DNA from: an uncultured Roseburia sp.
GTDB taxonomy: Bacteria; Bacillota; Clostridia; Lachnospirales; Lachnospiraceae
NCBI GenBank assembly: GCA_910584215.1
Contig: CAJTYI010000020.1
Coordinates: forward strand, 19,042-38,866
Direction of reading: 5' to 3'
Length of the DNA: 19,825 nt
Shown here piece after piece: positions 7,012 to 13,909 of the stretch. A program made the translations under genes and the position numbers. The notes under the pieces are model-generated. The model worked only from the letters and a program-made list of their open reading frames with translations. It searched no databases and was not told the DNA's origin. Within the stretch, counting starts at the first letter, position 1. Every line of letters starts with the position of its first letter.

Positions 7012-8130
7012 TCAGTCTTTTCTTTTATTTGCATTTTTGTCGAACAGTGTTTCAAAGACCTGCTTGACATAGCGCCGCAGCATGACATCGGACTCTGTGA
7101 AATCCTCCGTCAGTTCAAAGTACGTCAGCTTGTCTTTATAATTTTCCACAAATTTCGGTTTCATAACTTCCCGGTATTGCGGGACAAACAGAGCTTTTTT
7201 CTTTGTGTAACAGTTTTGCGGCACAGCCGGTTCGCGGTATTTCTTGTCCACATAAGTGGACAGGCTTTTGTGGACAGCCGCATCTTCTTTCGGCAGATAA
7301 TAATAGTTCTTGTAGTCTTTAAAAAAGAACTTTAACTCTCCATCGTAGAGCTTGACATTAATTTGCGTCTTGTCTTTATAGATCGAGAGATAATACAGGG
7401 CGTTGCCGCAAGAGACGCGCCTGGGCGCCGGGTAATCGTTGGTGAGCGTAATTTGCAGCTCTTTTCTCTGTTCTTTGTTCTGTGACATGGTTTCGATGCC
7501 CTCTATAGATGCCACACAATAATTGCCGCGCAAAATGCGTTCGTAGGCGAGAATCGGCAGAAGGGAGGGAAGACCGACGATGTCATCGTAATTGTGCTGC
7601 CTCAAAAGAAACAGAGCTTCCTTGTTAGGCTTCTTTAAGTAGTTCTTGTAGACGTCGATTAAGTCACCGCCGTTTTGCGTATCATCCCGCCGTATGCCAA
7701 GAAATTGTTCTATAGACTTCTGTTTGCAGTTCTCTGTTTTTAAAAGGTTTTTTAATTGAGATACGACTTTATAGAGGTCAATATGCGTGTACGCAGAGAG
7801 GCGCTCTTTTACGCCTAACAGGCTGCATTTTGCCTTCAGGTACGGAATGTCAAACCCTGTGCCGTTAAAGCTTATAACGGTGTCGAATGGCTCGATATGA
7901 TTGATAAAGGAGAGGAGAAGGAGCTTCTCTTCTATGGTTTCCTCTGCGAAGAACTGATCGACTTTTAGCGTATCGCCTTTTCTCGACACACATCCGATCA
8001 TATAGAGATTGGTGTGAGCCGGAGAAAAACCGGTAGTCTCAATGTCAAAGACAACCGCATGTTCCGTAAAAATCTCCGCTGTGAGGGGTTCATTCAAAGG
8101 GCAGGGTATTTCTTCGTGCCATGTTTTCAT
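7012..8130 (-). CDS. Ribonuclease H-like domain protein (YprB-type, DEDD exonuclease fold)
   Basis: The protein has about 372 residues. The N-terminal half is a DEDD 3'-5' exonuclease-like fold: VVFDIETTGFSP (acidic residues D29, E31), VISFNGTGFDIPYLKAKC (near 86-101, D94), and HNYDDIVGLPSL (near 169-180, D172/D173). This matches the YprB RNase H-like domain (RNase_H_2). The C-terminal half, about residues 190-372, is a Lys/Tyr-rich region with no recognised motif. Family members are presumed nucleases, but the substrate is unknown. I chose the start at 8130 because GGGAGGA lies 3 bases upstream of that ATG; longer in-frame readings run through the hairpin-rich leader. It is convergent with cheR and divergent from the rnf operon. 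Confidence 0.82.
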   Translation of the reverse strand: MKTWHEEIPCPLNEPLTAEIFTEHAVVFDIETTGFSPAHTNLYMIGCVSRKGDTLKVDQFFAEETIEEKLLLLSFINHIEPFDTVISFNGTGFDIPYLKAKCSLLGVKERLSAYTHIDLYKVVSQLKNLLKTENCKQKSIEQFLGIRRDDTQNGGDLIDVYKNYLKKPNKEALFLLRQHNYDDIVGLPSLLPILAYERILRGNYCVASIEGIETMSQNKEQRKELQITLTNDYPAPRRVSCGNALYYLSIYKDKTQINVKLYDGELKFFFKDYKNYYYLPKEDAAVHKSLSTYVDKKYREPAVPQNCYTKKKALFVPQYREVMKPKFVENYKDKLTYFELTEDFTESDVMLRRYVKQVFETLFDKNANKRKD

Positions 8131-8394
8131 AGTTCCTCCCATTCCGCCGCGCGAGCGGCATTTTTCGATGTGAAACTTAGTACATCTTAACGCGTGAACT
8201 TGTTTCACGCCAGCGCCCTGCGGCATGAGCCTTAGATATACTTTCCACGCTACATCAGTGCTATTTACTTTAGTTTAACATAAACTTAAGATAATTTGGT
8301 AGTTGTGCAACAATTTATTTTGCAAAGAATGTTGTTTTTGTCTAAAGTACTAAAAAAAGTACAAGAAAAAGATTCATTCTTTTTATATTTATGG
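8131..8394. other. Hairpin-rich divergent intergenic region (leader of the RNase H-like gene)
   Basis: No gene fits here. On the plus strand GCCGC-GCGA-GCGGC (8145-8158) is followed by ATTTTTC and resembles a small terminator for plus-strand transcription; on the minus strand the same hairpin sits a few bases before the SD of the RNase H-like gene. A second hairpin, GCGTGAA-cttgt-TTCACGC, lies at 8192-8210, and AGTTTA-aca-TAAACT lies at 8271-8285. GTACT-aaaaaa-AGTAC is at 8347-8362. No clear promoter for the minus-strand gene was recognised. Confidence 0.45.
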
Positions 8395-8400
8395 TATAAT
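8373..8400 (+). promoter_or_regulatory. Likely promoter of the rnf operon (extended -10)
   Basis: TGGTATAAT at 8392-8400 is a perfect -10 hexamer (TATAAT, 8395-8400) with the extended TGn element. The -35 region is weak (TTCATT at 8373-8378, spacing 16), as is common with extended -10 promoters. The predicted RNA start near 8407 gives a leader of about 70 bases before rnfC. Confidence 0.7.
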
Positions 8401-8425
8401 TTATTAGATAGTTGTTCTAGTTCAG

Positions 8426-8437
8426 GTTCACTTGAAC
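8426..8437. promoter_or_regulatory. Operator-like palindrome in the rnf leader
   Basis: GTTCA-CT-TGAAC is a perfect 5+5 inverted repeat just downstream of the predicted transcription start of rnfC; AGTTCAG immediately upstream repeats the half-site. The position would suit a repressor site, but no regulator is known to me for it. Confidence 0.35.
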
Positions 8438-8477
8438 GCAACAGAATACAAAATAAGAGAAAGTGGGGCACGAACAA

Positions 8478-9797
8478 ATGGGTTTAAAGACATTTAAAGG
8501 TGGCGTCCATCCTTATGAAGGAAAGGAACTGGCAAAAGATCAGCCGATCGTTGAAGTTGTACCTAAGGGTGATCTGGTATATCCGTTATCTCAGCATATC
8601 GGTGCGCCTGCCACTCCGATTGTAGCTGTCGGGGATAAGGTTTTGAAAGGGCAGAAAATCGCGGAAGCAGGCGGTTTTGTGTCTTCTCCGATCTATTCTT
8701 CCGTTTCAGGTACAGTGAAAGCCATTGAACCACGCCGCGTAGCAGTGGGCGACATGGTAAACTCCATCGTCATCGAAAACGACGGTGAGTTTACGGAAAC
8801 AGCGTACACATCATGTGATGATGTGACAAAGCTTTCCAAAGAAGATATTATCAACAAAGTAAAAGAAGCCGGCGTCGTAGGTATGGGCGGTGCGGGATTT
8901 CCCACGCACGTCAAACTCTCTCCCAAGGAGCCGGAGAAAATTGAGTACATCATTGCAAACTGCGCCGAGTGCGAGCCGTATCTGACAGCGGACTACCGCA
9001 GGATGATGGAGAATCCCAAAGAGCTGATCGAGGGCATGAAGATTATTCTTCAGCTTTTCGGTAAAGCGAAAGGTATCTTTGGTATCGAGAATAACAAACC
9101 GGATTGTATTGCGAAATTACAGGAGATGGTAAAGGACGACCCGAGACTGGAAGTTTGTCCGCTTCAGACAAAGTATCCGCAGGGCGGTGAGCGTCAGCTG
9201 ATTTATGCGGTGACGGGACGCGCGATCAACTCCAAGATGCTGCCGGCGGACGCGGGCTGTATCGTGGACAATGTGGAAACCATTATCTCCGTCTACAATG
9301 CAGTCAAATTAGGAATGCCGGTGATGAAGCGCGTATCGACGATTACCGGTGACGCCGTGAGCAAGCCGGGCAATTTCCTCTACAGCATCGGCACGAATTA
9401 TACAGAACTGGTAGATGCCGCGGGCGGGTTTAAGGTACAGCCTGAAAAGATCATTTCCGGCGGCCCTATGATGGGATTTTCCATGTTTGGTTTGGATATT
9501 CCGACCACGAAAACTTCCTCCTCTCTGCTTTGCCTGACGAAGGACGAAGTGGCGGCGCTTGCCCCGTCGGCCTGCATCAACTGTGGGCGCTGTGTCACAG
9601 CCTGCCCGGAGCAGCTGATTCCGTCGCGACTCGCCAAGTTTGCGAACAACGGTATTTCGGAGGAGTTTGAGCAGTGGTTTGGCCTTGAGTGTATCGAGTG
9701 CGGAAGCTGCAGTTTCGCCTGTCCGGCGAGAAGACAGTTGGCGCAGTCGATCAAGACGATGAAAAAACAGGTGTTGGCCGCAAAACGTAAGAAATAA
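8478..9797 (+). CDS. rnfC: Ion-translocating oxidoreductase subunit RnfC
   Basis: The protein has 439 residues and is the NADH-side subunit of the Rnf complex, which couples reduced ferredoxin oxidation and NAD+ reduction to ion pumping; it sits on the cytoplasmic face. It opens with LKTFKGGVHPYEGKEL, typical of RnfC. The glycine-rich nucleotide/FMN-binding segment GVVGMGGAGFPTHVKLSPKE lies near residues 130-150, with NCAECEPYLTADYRRM after it. Two [4Fe-4S] motifs follow: CINCGRCVTACP (cysteines near 366, 369, 372, 376) and CIECGSCSFACP (405, 408, 411, 415). I prefer the ATG at 8478 to the GTG at 8463, because AGTGGGG lies 9 bases before it and the family starts there. It is the first gene of the rnfCDGEAB operon. 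Confidence 0.95.
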   Translation: MGLKTFKGGVHPYEGKELAKDQPIVEVVPKGDLVYPLSQHIGAPATPIVAVGDKVLKGQKIAEAGGFVSSPIYSSVSGTVKAIEPRRVAVGDMVNSIVIENDGEFTETAYTSCDDVTKLSKEDIINKVKEAGVVGMGGAGFPTHVKLSPKEPEKIEYIIANCAECEPYLTADYRRMMENPKELIEGMKIILQLFGKAKGIFGIENNKPDCIAKLQEMVKDDPRLEVCPLQTKYPQGGERQLIYAVTGRAINSKMLPADAGCIVDNVETIISVYNAVKLGMPVMKRVSTITGDAVSKPGNFLYSIGTNYTELVDAAGGFKVQPEKIISGGPMMGFSMFGLDIPTTKTSSSLLCLTKDEVAALAPSACINCGRCVTACPEQLIPSRLAKFANNGISEEFEQWFGLECIECGSCSFACPARRQLAQSIKTMKKQVLAAKRKK

Positions 9798-9838
9798 AAA
9801 TAACATTAAGATTCTATAGAATAGAGAGGTGGATTATC

Positions 9839-10789
9839 GTGAGTGATTTATATCATGTTTCATCATCACCGCACGTGCGTTCCAAAGATACCACTGGGAA
9901 GATCATGCTGTATGTGGCGCTTGCACTGGTCCCGACAAGTTTGTTTGGTATCTATAATTTCGGATGGAAAGCATTATTGTTGATGGTAGTGACAATCGCA
10001 AGCTGTGTAGCTTCTGAGTGGGTGTATAATAAGATTATACATAAAGATCAGACGATCAAAGATTTCAGTGCGGTTGTGACAGGACTTTTGCTGGCATTGA
10101 ACTTACCGGTCAATCTTCCCTGGTGGGAGGCGGTGATCGGTGGTGTGTTTGCGATCATTGTTGTAAAATGTTTATTTGGAGGATTGGGGCAGAACTTTAT
10201 GAACCCAGCGCTCGGCGCAAGGTGCTTCCTTTTGATTGCTTTTGCTGCTGACATGACGAACTATGTGACTGACACTTACACCGGTGCGACGCCTCTGGCG
10301 GCTATGCGCAATGGCGAGACGGTCAATACGCTCGATATGCTGATCGGACGTACCGCAGGTACGATCGGTGAGACATCCGTGATTGCTATTTTGATCGGCG
10401 CGATCTTCCTGATTCTGATGAACGTTATAGACTTGAAGATCCCGGCATCCTACATTATCACATTTGCCATTTTTACGCTGCTGTTTGGAGGACATGGATT
10501 AGACGCCAACTACCTGGTGGCGCAGCTTTGCGGCGGCGGATTGATGCTCGGCGCATTCTTTATGGCGACCGATTATGTGACTTCCCCGATTACACCTGTC
10601 GGGCAGATTATCTTTGGTATCTGCTGTGGTATCTTAACCGGTTTGTTCCGCACGCTGGGTGCGAACGCAGAGGGCGTTTCGTTTGCCATAATCTTGAGTA
10701 ACCTGCTTGTCCCGATGATTGAGAAAATCACGGTGCCGAGAGCTTTCGGTGTGGTAAAAGAGGCAAAGAACAAGGAAGGGGGCAAATAA
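9839..10789 (+). CDS. rnfD: Ion-translocating oxidoreductase subunit RnfD
   Basis: This is a 316-residue integral membrane protein with about eight to ten hydrophobic segments, beginning with KIMLYVALALVPTSLFGIYN. It carries FMN covalently bound to threonine; the acceptor motif TYTGATPLA (T151) matches the S/T-G-A-T pattern of RnfD and NqrB. Conserved signatures QNFMNPALGARCF and FFMATDYVTSPITPVGQIIF are present. It begins with GTG at 9839, preceded by GAGAGGTGG. The 41-base gap after rnfC holds no terminator. FMN attachment is expected to need ApbE, encoded at 17373-18404. Confidence 0.95.
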   Translation: MSDLYHVSSSPHVRSKDTTGKIMLYVALALVPTSLFGIYNFGWKALLLMVVTIASCVASEWVYNKIIHKDQTIKDFSAVVTGLLLALNLPVNLPWWEAVIGGVFAIIVVKCLFGGLGQNFMNPALGARCFLLIAFAADMTNYVTDTYTGATPLAAMRNGETVNTLDMLIGRTAGTIGETSVIAILIGAIFLILMNVIDLKIPASYIITFAIFTLLFGGHGLDANYLVAQLCGGGLMLGAFFMATDYVTSPITPVGQIIFGICCGILTGLFRTLGANAEGVSFAIILSNLLVPMIEKITVPRAFGVVKEAKNKEGGK

Positions 10790-10790
10790 T

Positions 10791-11399
10791 ATGAGTAAGA
10801 AGATAGTACATGACGCGTTGATTTTATTTGCTTTCACAATTGTTTTGGGACTTATGCTCGCATTGGTATACGGTATCACCAAGGAACCGATCGAGAAAGT
10901 CAATTACGAAAAAACACAGAATGCATACAAACAGGTGTTTGCAGATGCAGATTCTTTCGAGGATTACGCGGCATTTGACGAGGAAGCGGCAAACAGTCTG
11001 CTCACGGAGGCAGGTTATGCGGATGAAATTGAGAATGTGGTAGCCGCAAAAGACGCAGGCGGCAGTGTGATCGGTTATGTGATTACTGTGACTGCAAAGG
11101 ACGCCAGCCAGAGTACGATCACATTTTCCGTCGGTATTCAAAATGACGGTACGGTCAACGGTTATTCCATCACATCGATCGCCGAGACGCCTGGACTTGG
11201 CATGAAAGCGCAGGAGGAATCTTTCTACAGCCAGTTTGAGGGTAAAAACGTGGATTCTTTTAGTGTTGTAAAACAGACTCCTGTGTCTGACAGTGAAATC
11301 GAGTCGATTTCCGGCTCCACGATCACTTCCAAGGCGATGGCTAACGGTGTCAACGCCTGCATCACATACTTCCAGAATGTATTAGGAGGTGCAAACTAA
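10791..11399 (+). CDS. rnfG: Ion-translocating oxidoreductase subunit RnfG
   Basis: The protein has 202 residues. A single membrane anchor lies at about residues 9-29 (ALILFAFTIVLGLMLALVYG), followed by a soluble extracytoplasmic FMN-binding domain. The flavinylation motif SGSTITSKA is present with the acceptor Thr at about residue 177, and the conserved AETPGLGMKAQEESF block is near residues 131-146. It takes part in electron transfer between the Rnf subunits through covalently bound FMN. It begins one base after the rnfD stop, with an AAGGAAGGGGG site at the rnfD 3' end, and its stop overlaps the rnfE start by one base (TAATG). Confidence 0.94.
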   Translation: MSKKIVHDALILFAFTIVLGLMLALVYGITKEPIEKVNYEKTQNAYKQVFADADSFEDYAAFDEEAANSLLTEAGYADEIENVVAAKDAGGSVIGYVITVTAKDASQSTITFSVGIQNDGTVNGYSITSIAETPGLGMKAQEESFYSQFEGKNVDSFSVVKQTPVSDSEIESISGSTITSKAMANGVNACITYFQNVLGGAN

Positions 11400-12121
11400 T
11401 GAACAAAAATGTAGAACGTTTATATAACGGTATTATCAAGGAAAATCCTACATTTGTCCTGATGCTTGGCATGTGTCCAACACTTGCCGTCACATCTTCG
11501 GCAATCAACGGACTGGGTATGGGACTTTCCACGACGGTCGTATTGGTATTATCCAATCTTCTGATCGCAGCATTTCGTAAAGTCATTCCGGGCGGTGTGC
11601 GCGTACCGGCTTTTATCGTGATCGTTGCCTCCCTGGTGACGATGGTACAGTTTATGATGCAGGCTTATCTTCCGAGCCTGTCCGAATCGCTGGGCGTTTA
11701 TATCCCGCTGATCGTGGTAAACTGTATTATTTTAGGCCGTGCGGAGAGTTATGCCTCCAAGAATCCGATCGTGCCCTCGATTTTTGACGGCATCGGCATG
11801 GGACTGGGCTTTACCGTAGGTCTCACCTGCATCGGTCTGATCCGTGAGATCCTTGGAGCGGGACAGATCTTTGGCGTACAGATTCTTTCATTAGACTGGT
11901 TTACGCCGATCACCATTTTCGTTATGGCCCCGGGTGCATTCCTTGTGTTGGCTTGTCTGGTTGCAGTGATGAATATTGTCCGCAAGAAGATGGAAGCAAA
12001 GGGCAAGCCGCTGGCGGCTCCGTCAGGCTGTTTGACCGGTGACTGTTCTGCCTGTGGGCAGTCTGCACTCTGCACCGGCAGAAGCGTGACAGCAAGCGCG
12101 GACGCGAACAAAACAGAATAG
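11399..12121 (+). CDS. rnfE: Ion-translocating oxidoreductase subunit RnfE with Cys-rich tail
   Basis: The protein has 240 residues, mostly membrane (about six segments up to residue ~195). It pairs with RnfA to form the ion channel half-repeats. C26 (in MLGMCPTLAVTSSAINGLGM) and C109 (in VNCIILGRAESYASKNP) are the positions expected to bind the intramembrane [2Fe-2S] cluster shared with RnfA. After the last helix there is a soluble tail with four cysteines, CLTGDCSACGQSALC (C211, C216, C219, C225), and then a polar end. The tail is beyond the conserved RnfE/NqrD core and might bind metal or a cluster, which is inference. The start overlaps the rnfG stop by one base. Confidence 0.93.
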   Translation: MNKNVERLYNGIIKENPTFVLMLGMCPTLAVTSSAINGLGMGLSTTVVLVLSNLLIAAFRKVIPGGVRVPAFIVIVASLVTMVQFMMQAYLPSLSESLGVYIPLIVVNCIILGRAESYASKNPIVPSIFDGIGMGLGFTVGLTCIGLIREILGAGQIFGVQILSLDWFTPITIFVMAPGAFLVLACLVAVMNIVRKKMEAKGKPLAAPSGCLTGDCSACGQSALCTGRSVTASADANKTE

Positions 12122-12135
12122 GGGGATAGATACAG

Positions 12136-12732
12136 ATGAAAGAATTAATTTTAATAGCGATTGGCTCTGCTATCGTTAATAATGTGGTATTAAGCCAGTT
12201 CCTTGGAATCTGTCCGTTCTTAGGCGTATCTAAGAATACAAAAACAGCTGCCGGCATGGGCGGCGCCGTAATCTTTGTCATCGGCATCGCGTCCCTTGTC
12301 ACCTCTTTGATTTACAAATTTATCCTTGCGAATCAGGCACTGATGAAAAAGGGCATTGATCTGACTTATTTGCAGACGATTGTGTTCATTCTCGTGATTG
12401 CAGCGCTGGTACAGTTCGTGGAAATGTTCTTAAAAAAGAATATGCCGCCTCTGTACGAGAGTTTGGGCGTGTATCTGCCGTTAATCACTACCAACTGTGC
12501 GGTACTCGGTGTGGCTCTCACCAATGTAACCAAAGAGTACGGTATCCTGGAGAGTGTGGTAAACGGCCTGGCAACGGCGATCGGTTTCTTTATCGCGATC
12601 GTAATCATGGCCGGCCTGCGTGAGAAGATCGAATACAACGATATACCAAAGCCTTTCCAGGGTACGGCGATTGTACTGATTACGGCATGTCTGATGTCAA
12701 TTGCATTTATGGGATTCTCAGGAATGATTTAA
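12136..12732 (+). CDS. rnfA: Ion-translocating oxidoreductase subunit RnfA
   Basis: The protein has 198 residues and six predicted membrane helices. It is homologous to RnfE and inserted in the opposite orientation in the membrane. The N-terminal block NNVVLSQFLGICPFLGVSKN contains C26, and GVYLPLITTNCAVLGVALTN contains C121. These are the two RnfA cysteines expected to complete the intramembrane iron-sulfur cluster with RnfE. Length and motifs match the family throughout. It has a GGGGGATAGA ribosome site overlapping the end of rnfE and lies 14 bases after it. Confidence 0.95.
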   Translation: MKELILIAIGSAIVNNVVLSQFLGICPFLGVSKNTKTAAGMGGAVIFVIGIASLVTSLIYKFILANQALMKKGIDLTYLQTIVFILVIAALVQFVEMFLKKNMPPLYESLGVYLPLITTNCAVLGVALTNVTKEYGILESVVNGLATAIGFFIAIVIMAGLREKIEYNDIPKPFQGTAIVLITACLMSIAFMGFSGMI

Positions 12733-12742
12733 GGAGGGAAAA

Positions 12743-13534
12743 ATGAATATTACGGCAATTATAGTTGCAGCCGTCGTTGTCGGCGGCGTAGGTATCTTAA
12801 TTGGATTTTTCCTTGGTATTTCCGGAGAAAAATTCAAGGTAGAAGTGGATGAAAAGGAAGTTGCTGTTTTAGAGTGCCTTCCTGGAAATAACTGTGGCGG
12901 CTGTGGTTTCGCGGGATGTTCCGGCCTCGCAGCAGCAATCGCAAAGGGAGAGGCTCCGGTTAATCAGTGTCCGGTCGGTGGCGACCCTGTCGCGGCCAAG
13001 ATCGGTGAGATCATGGGTGTCTCAGCGGATGCGGGAGACCGCAAGGTAGCATTTGTCAAGTGCGCGGGAACCTGCGAAAAAGCAAATCGTGACTATGAGT
13101 ATACAGGGAATGAGGACTGTGCGGCGATGGCATTTGTGCCAAACGGCGGTCCGAAGACCTGTAATTATGGCTGTCTCGGTTATGGCAGTTGTGTGAAAGC
13201 CTGCCCATTCGATGCGATTCACATCGTGGACGGCATCGCGCTTGTGGACAAAGAAGCCTGCAAAGCCTGTGGCAAGTGTGTGGCTGCCTGTCCGAAAAAC
13301 CTGATTGAGCTTGTACCATATAAGGCCAAACATCTGGTACAGTGTAATTCCAAGGATATGGGCAAGAATGTGATGAAAGCATGTTCGGTCGGCTGTATCG
13401 GCTGTCACCTCTGTGAGAAGAACTGTCCAAAAGATGCAGTTCATGTGGTTGACAATGTGGCTTACATCGACCAGGAGAAGTGCGTTGGCTGCGGTATCTG
13501 TGCGCAGAAGTGCCCGAAGAAGATTATTCTGTAA
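12743..13534 (+). CDS. rnfB: Ion-translocating oxidoreductase subunit RnfB, polyferredoxin type
   Basis: The protein has 263 residues. Residues about 4-26 are the membrane anchor (IIVAAVVVGGVGILIGFFLG). The 4Fe-4S domain has C51, C54, C59 and C76 (NNCGGCGFAGCSG...QCP). Four ferredoxin-like clusters' worth of cysteines follow: C140/C144/C150/C154, CKACGKCVAACP (173-183), CSVGCIGCHLCEKNCP (214-228) and CVGCGICAQKCP (247-257). This polyferredoxin is thought to receive electrons from reduced ferredoxin in the cytoplasm. It is last in the operon, as is usual in Clostridia, with AAGGAGGG before the ATG. Confidence 0.95.
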   Translation: MNITAIIVAAVVVGGVGILIGFFLGISGEKFKVEVDEKEVAVLECLPGNNCGGCGFAGCSGLAAAIAKGEAPVNQCPVGGDPVAAKIGEIMGVSADAGDRKVAFVKCAGTCEKANRDYEYTGNEDCAAMAFVPNGGPKTCNYGCLGYGSCVKACPFDAIHIVDGIALVDKEACKACGKCVAACPKNLIELVPYKAKHLVQCNSKDMGKNVMKACSVGCIGCHLCEKNCPKDAVHVVDNVAYIDQEKCVGCGICAQKCPKKIIL

Positions 13535-13536
13535 GG

Positions 13537-13561
13537 TGGAAGAGATTGCTTTGATCTTCCA
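13537..13561. other. Hairpin just after rnfB
   Basis: TGGAAGA (13537-13543) pairs with TCTTCCA (13555-13561). There is no T-tract, so it looks like an RNA 3'-end protection or processing stem rather than a terminator. Confidence 0.4.
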
Positions 13562-13625
13562 GAGTGTAATAGCATAGAATATGATATGGTGAAAAGCAGC
13601 GTTAAAAAGTGACTTTATTTATGTG

Positions 13626-13663
13626 GAACGGCATAGTTGAAAAGCTATGCCGTTCTGTTTTTT
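13626..13663 (+). terminator. Intrinsic terminator of the rnf operon
   Basis: GAACGGCATAG (13626-13636) pairs perfectly with CTATGCCGTTC (13645-13655) around an 8-base loop and is followed by TGTTTTTTAC. It lies about 90 bases downstream of the rnfB stop. Confidence 0.88.
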
Positions 13664-13677
13664 ACTTTATAGGAAAT

Positions 13678-13747
13678 TGCGTCGTCAGACGCATCAATTT
13701 TCAAGTTGCGGAGCAACTTGCAAAGAATCACGGAGTGATTCTTTTTT
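13678..13747 (+). repeat. Triple-hairpin module after the rnf terminator
   Basis: Three perfect hairpins follow one another: TGCGTC-gtca-GACGCA (13678-13693), CAAGTTGC-gga-GCAACTTG (13702-13720) and AAAGAATCA-cggag-TGATTCTTT (13722-13744). The last runs into TTTTTTATT and so looks like a terminator. The first hairpin and its 5' flank recur after the terminator near 781. The second and third expose GGA in their loops. It may be an intergenic repeat or a small structured RNA; the sequence alone does not decide. Confidence 0.6.
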
Positions 13748-13783
13748 ATTCGCAGGCTCGGTGCAACAGATCTGTTTGGAGGA

Positions 13784-13812
13784 TTGCTAGTATACGAATC
13801 ATGTGGTATGAT
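13784..13812 (+). promoter_or_regulatory. Likely promoter of the LRR surface protein gene
   Basis: TTGCTA (13784-13789), a 17-base spacer, and TATGAT (13807-13812) preceded by TG (extended -10, TGGTATGAT). It lies about 100 bases before the start codon, outside any other gene. Confidence 0.6.
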
Positions 13813-13909
13813 AAACGTACATGGTATAAAGTTTTAGGCTAATAACCTATACAATATATTCCTAATTTGTTGTAGAAAAAAATAGTGAGAAAGAGGAGGG
13901 CGATTGGAT

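Noticed and set aside
6913..7335. 140-codon plus-strand frame opposite the 3' end of the RNase H-like gene
   Set aside because: Includes the convergent terminator and lacks a ribosome site; the minus-strand gene has clear catalytic motifs.
8127..8146. GAATGGGAGGAACTATG shared by the RNase H-like gene start (minus) and the DUF896 start (19484-19500)
   Set aside because: Seventeen identical bases at two starts is striking, but most is a consensus SD plus ATG; no similarity continues on either side.
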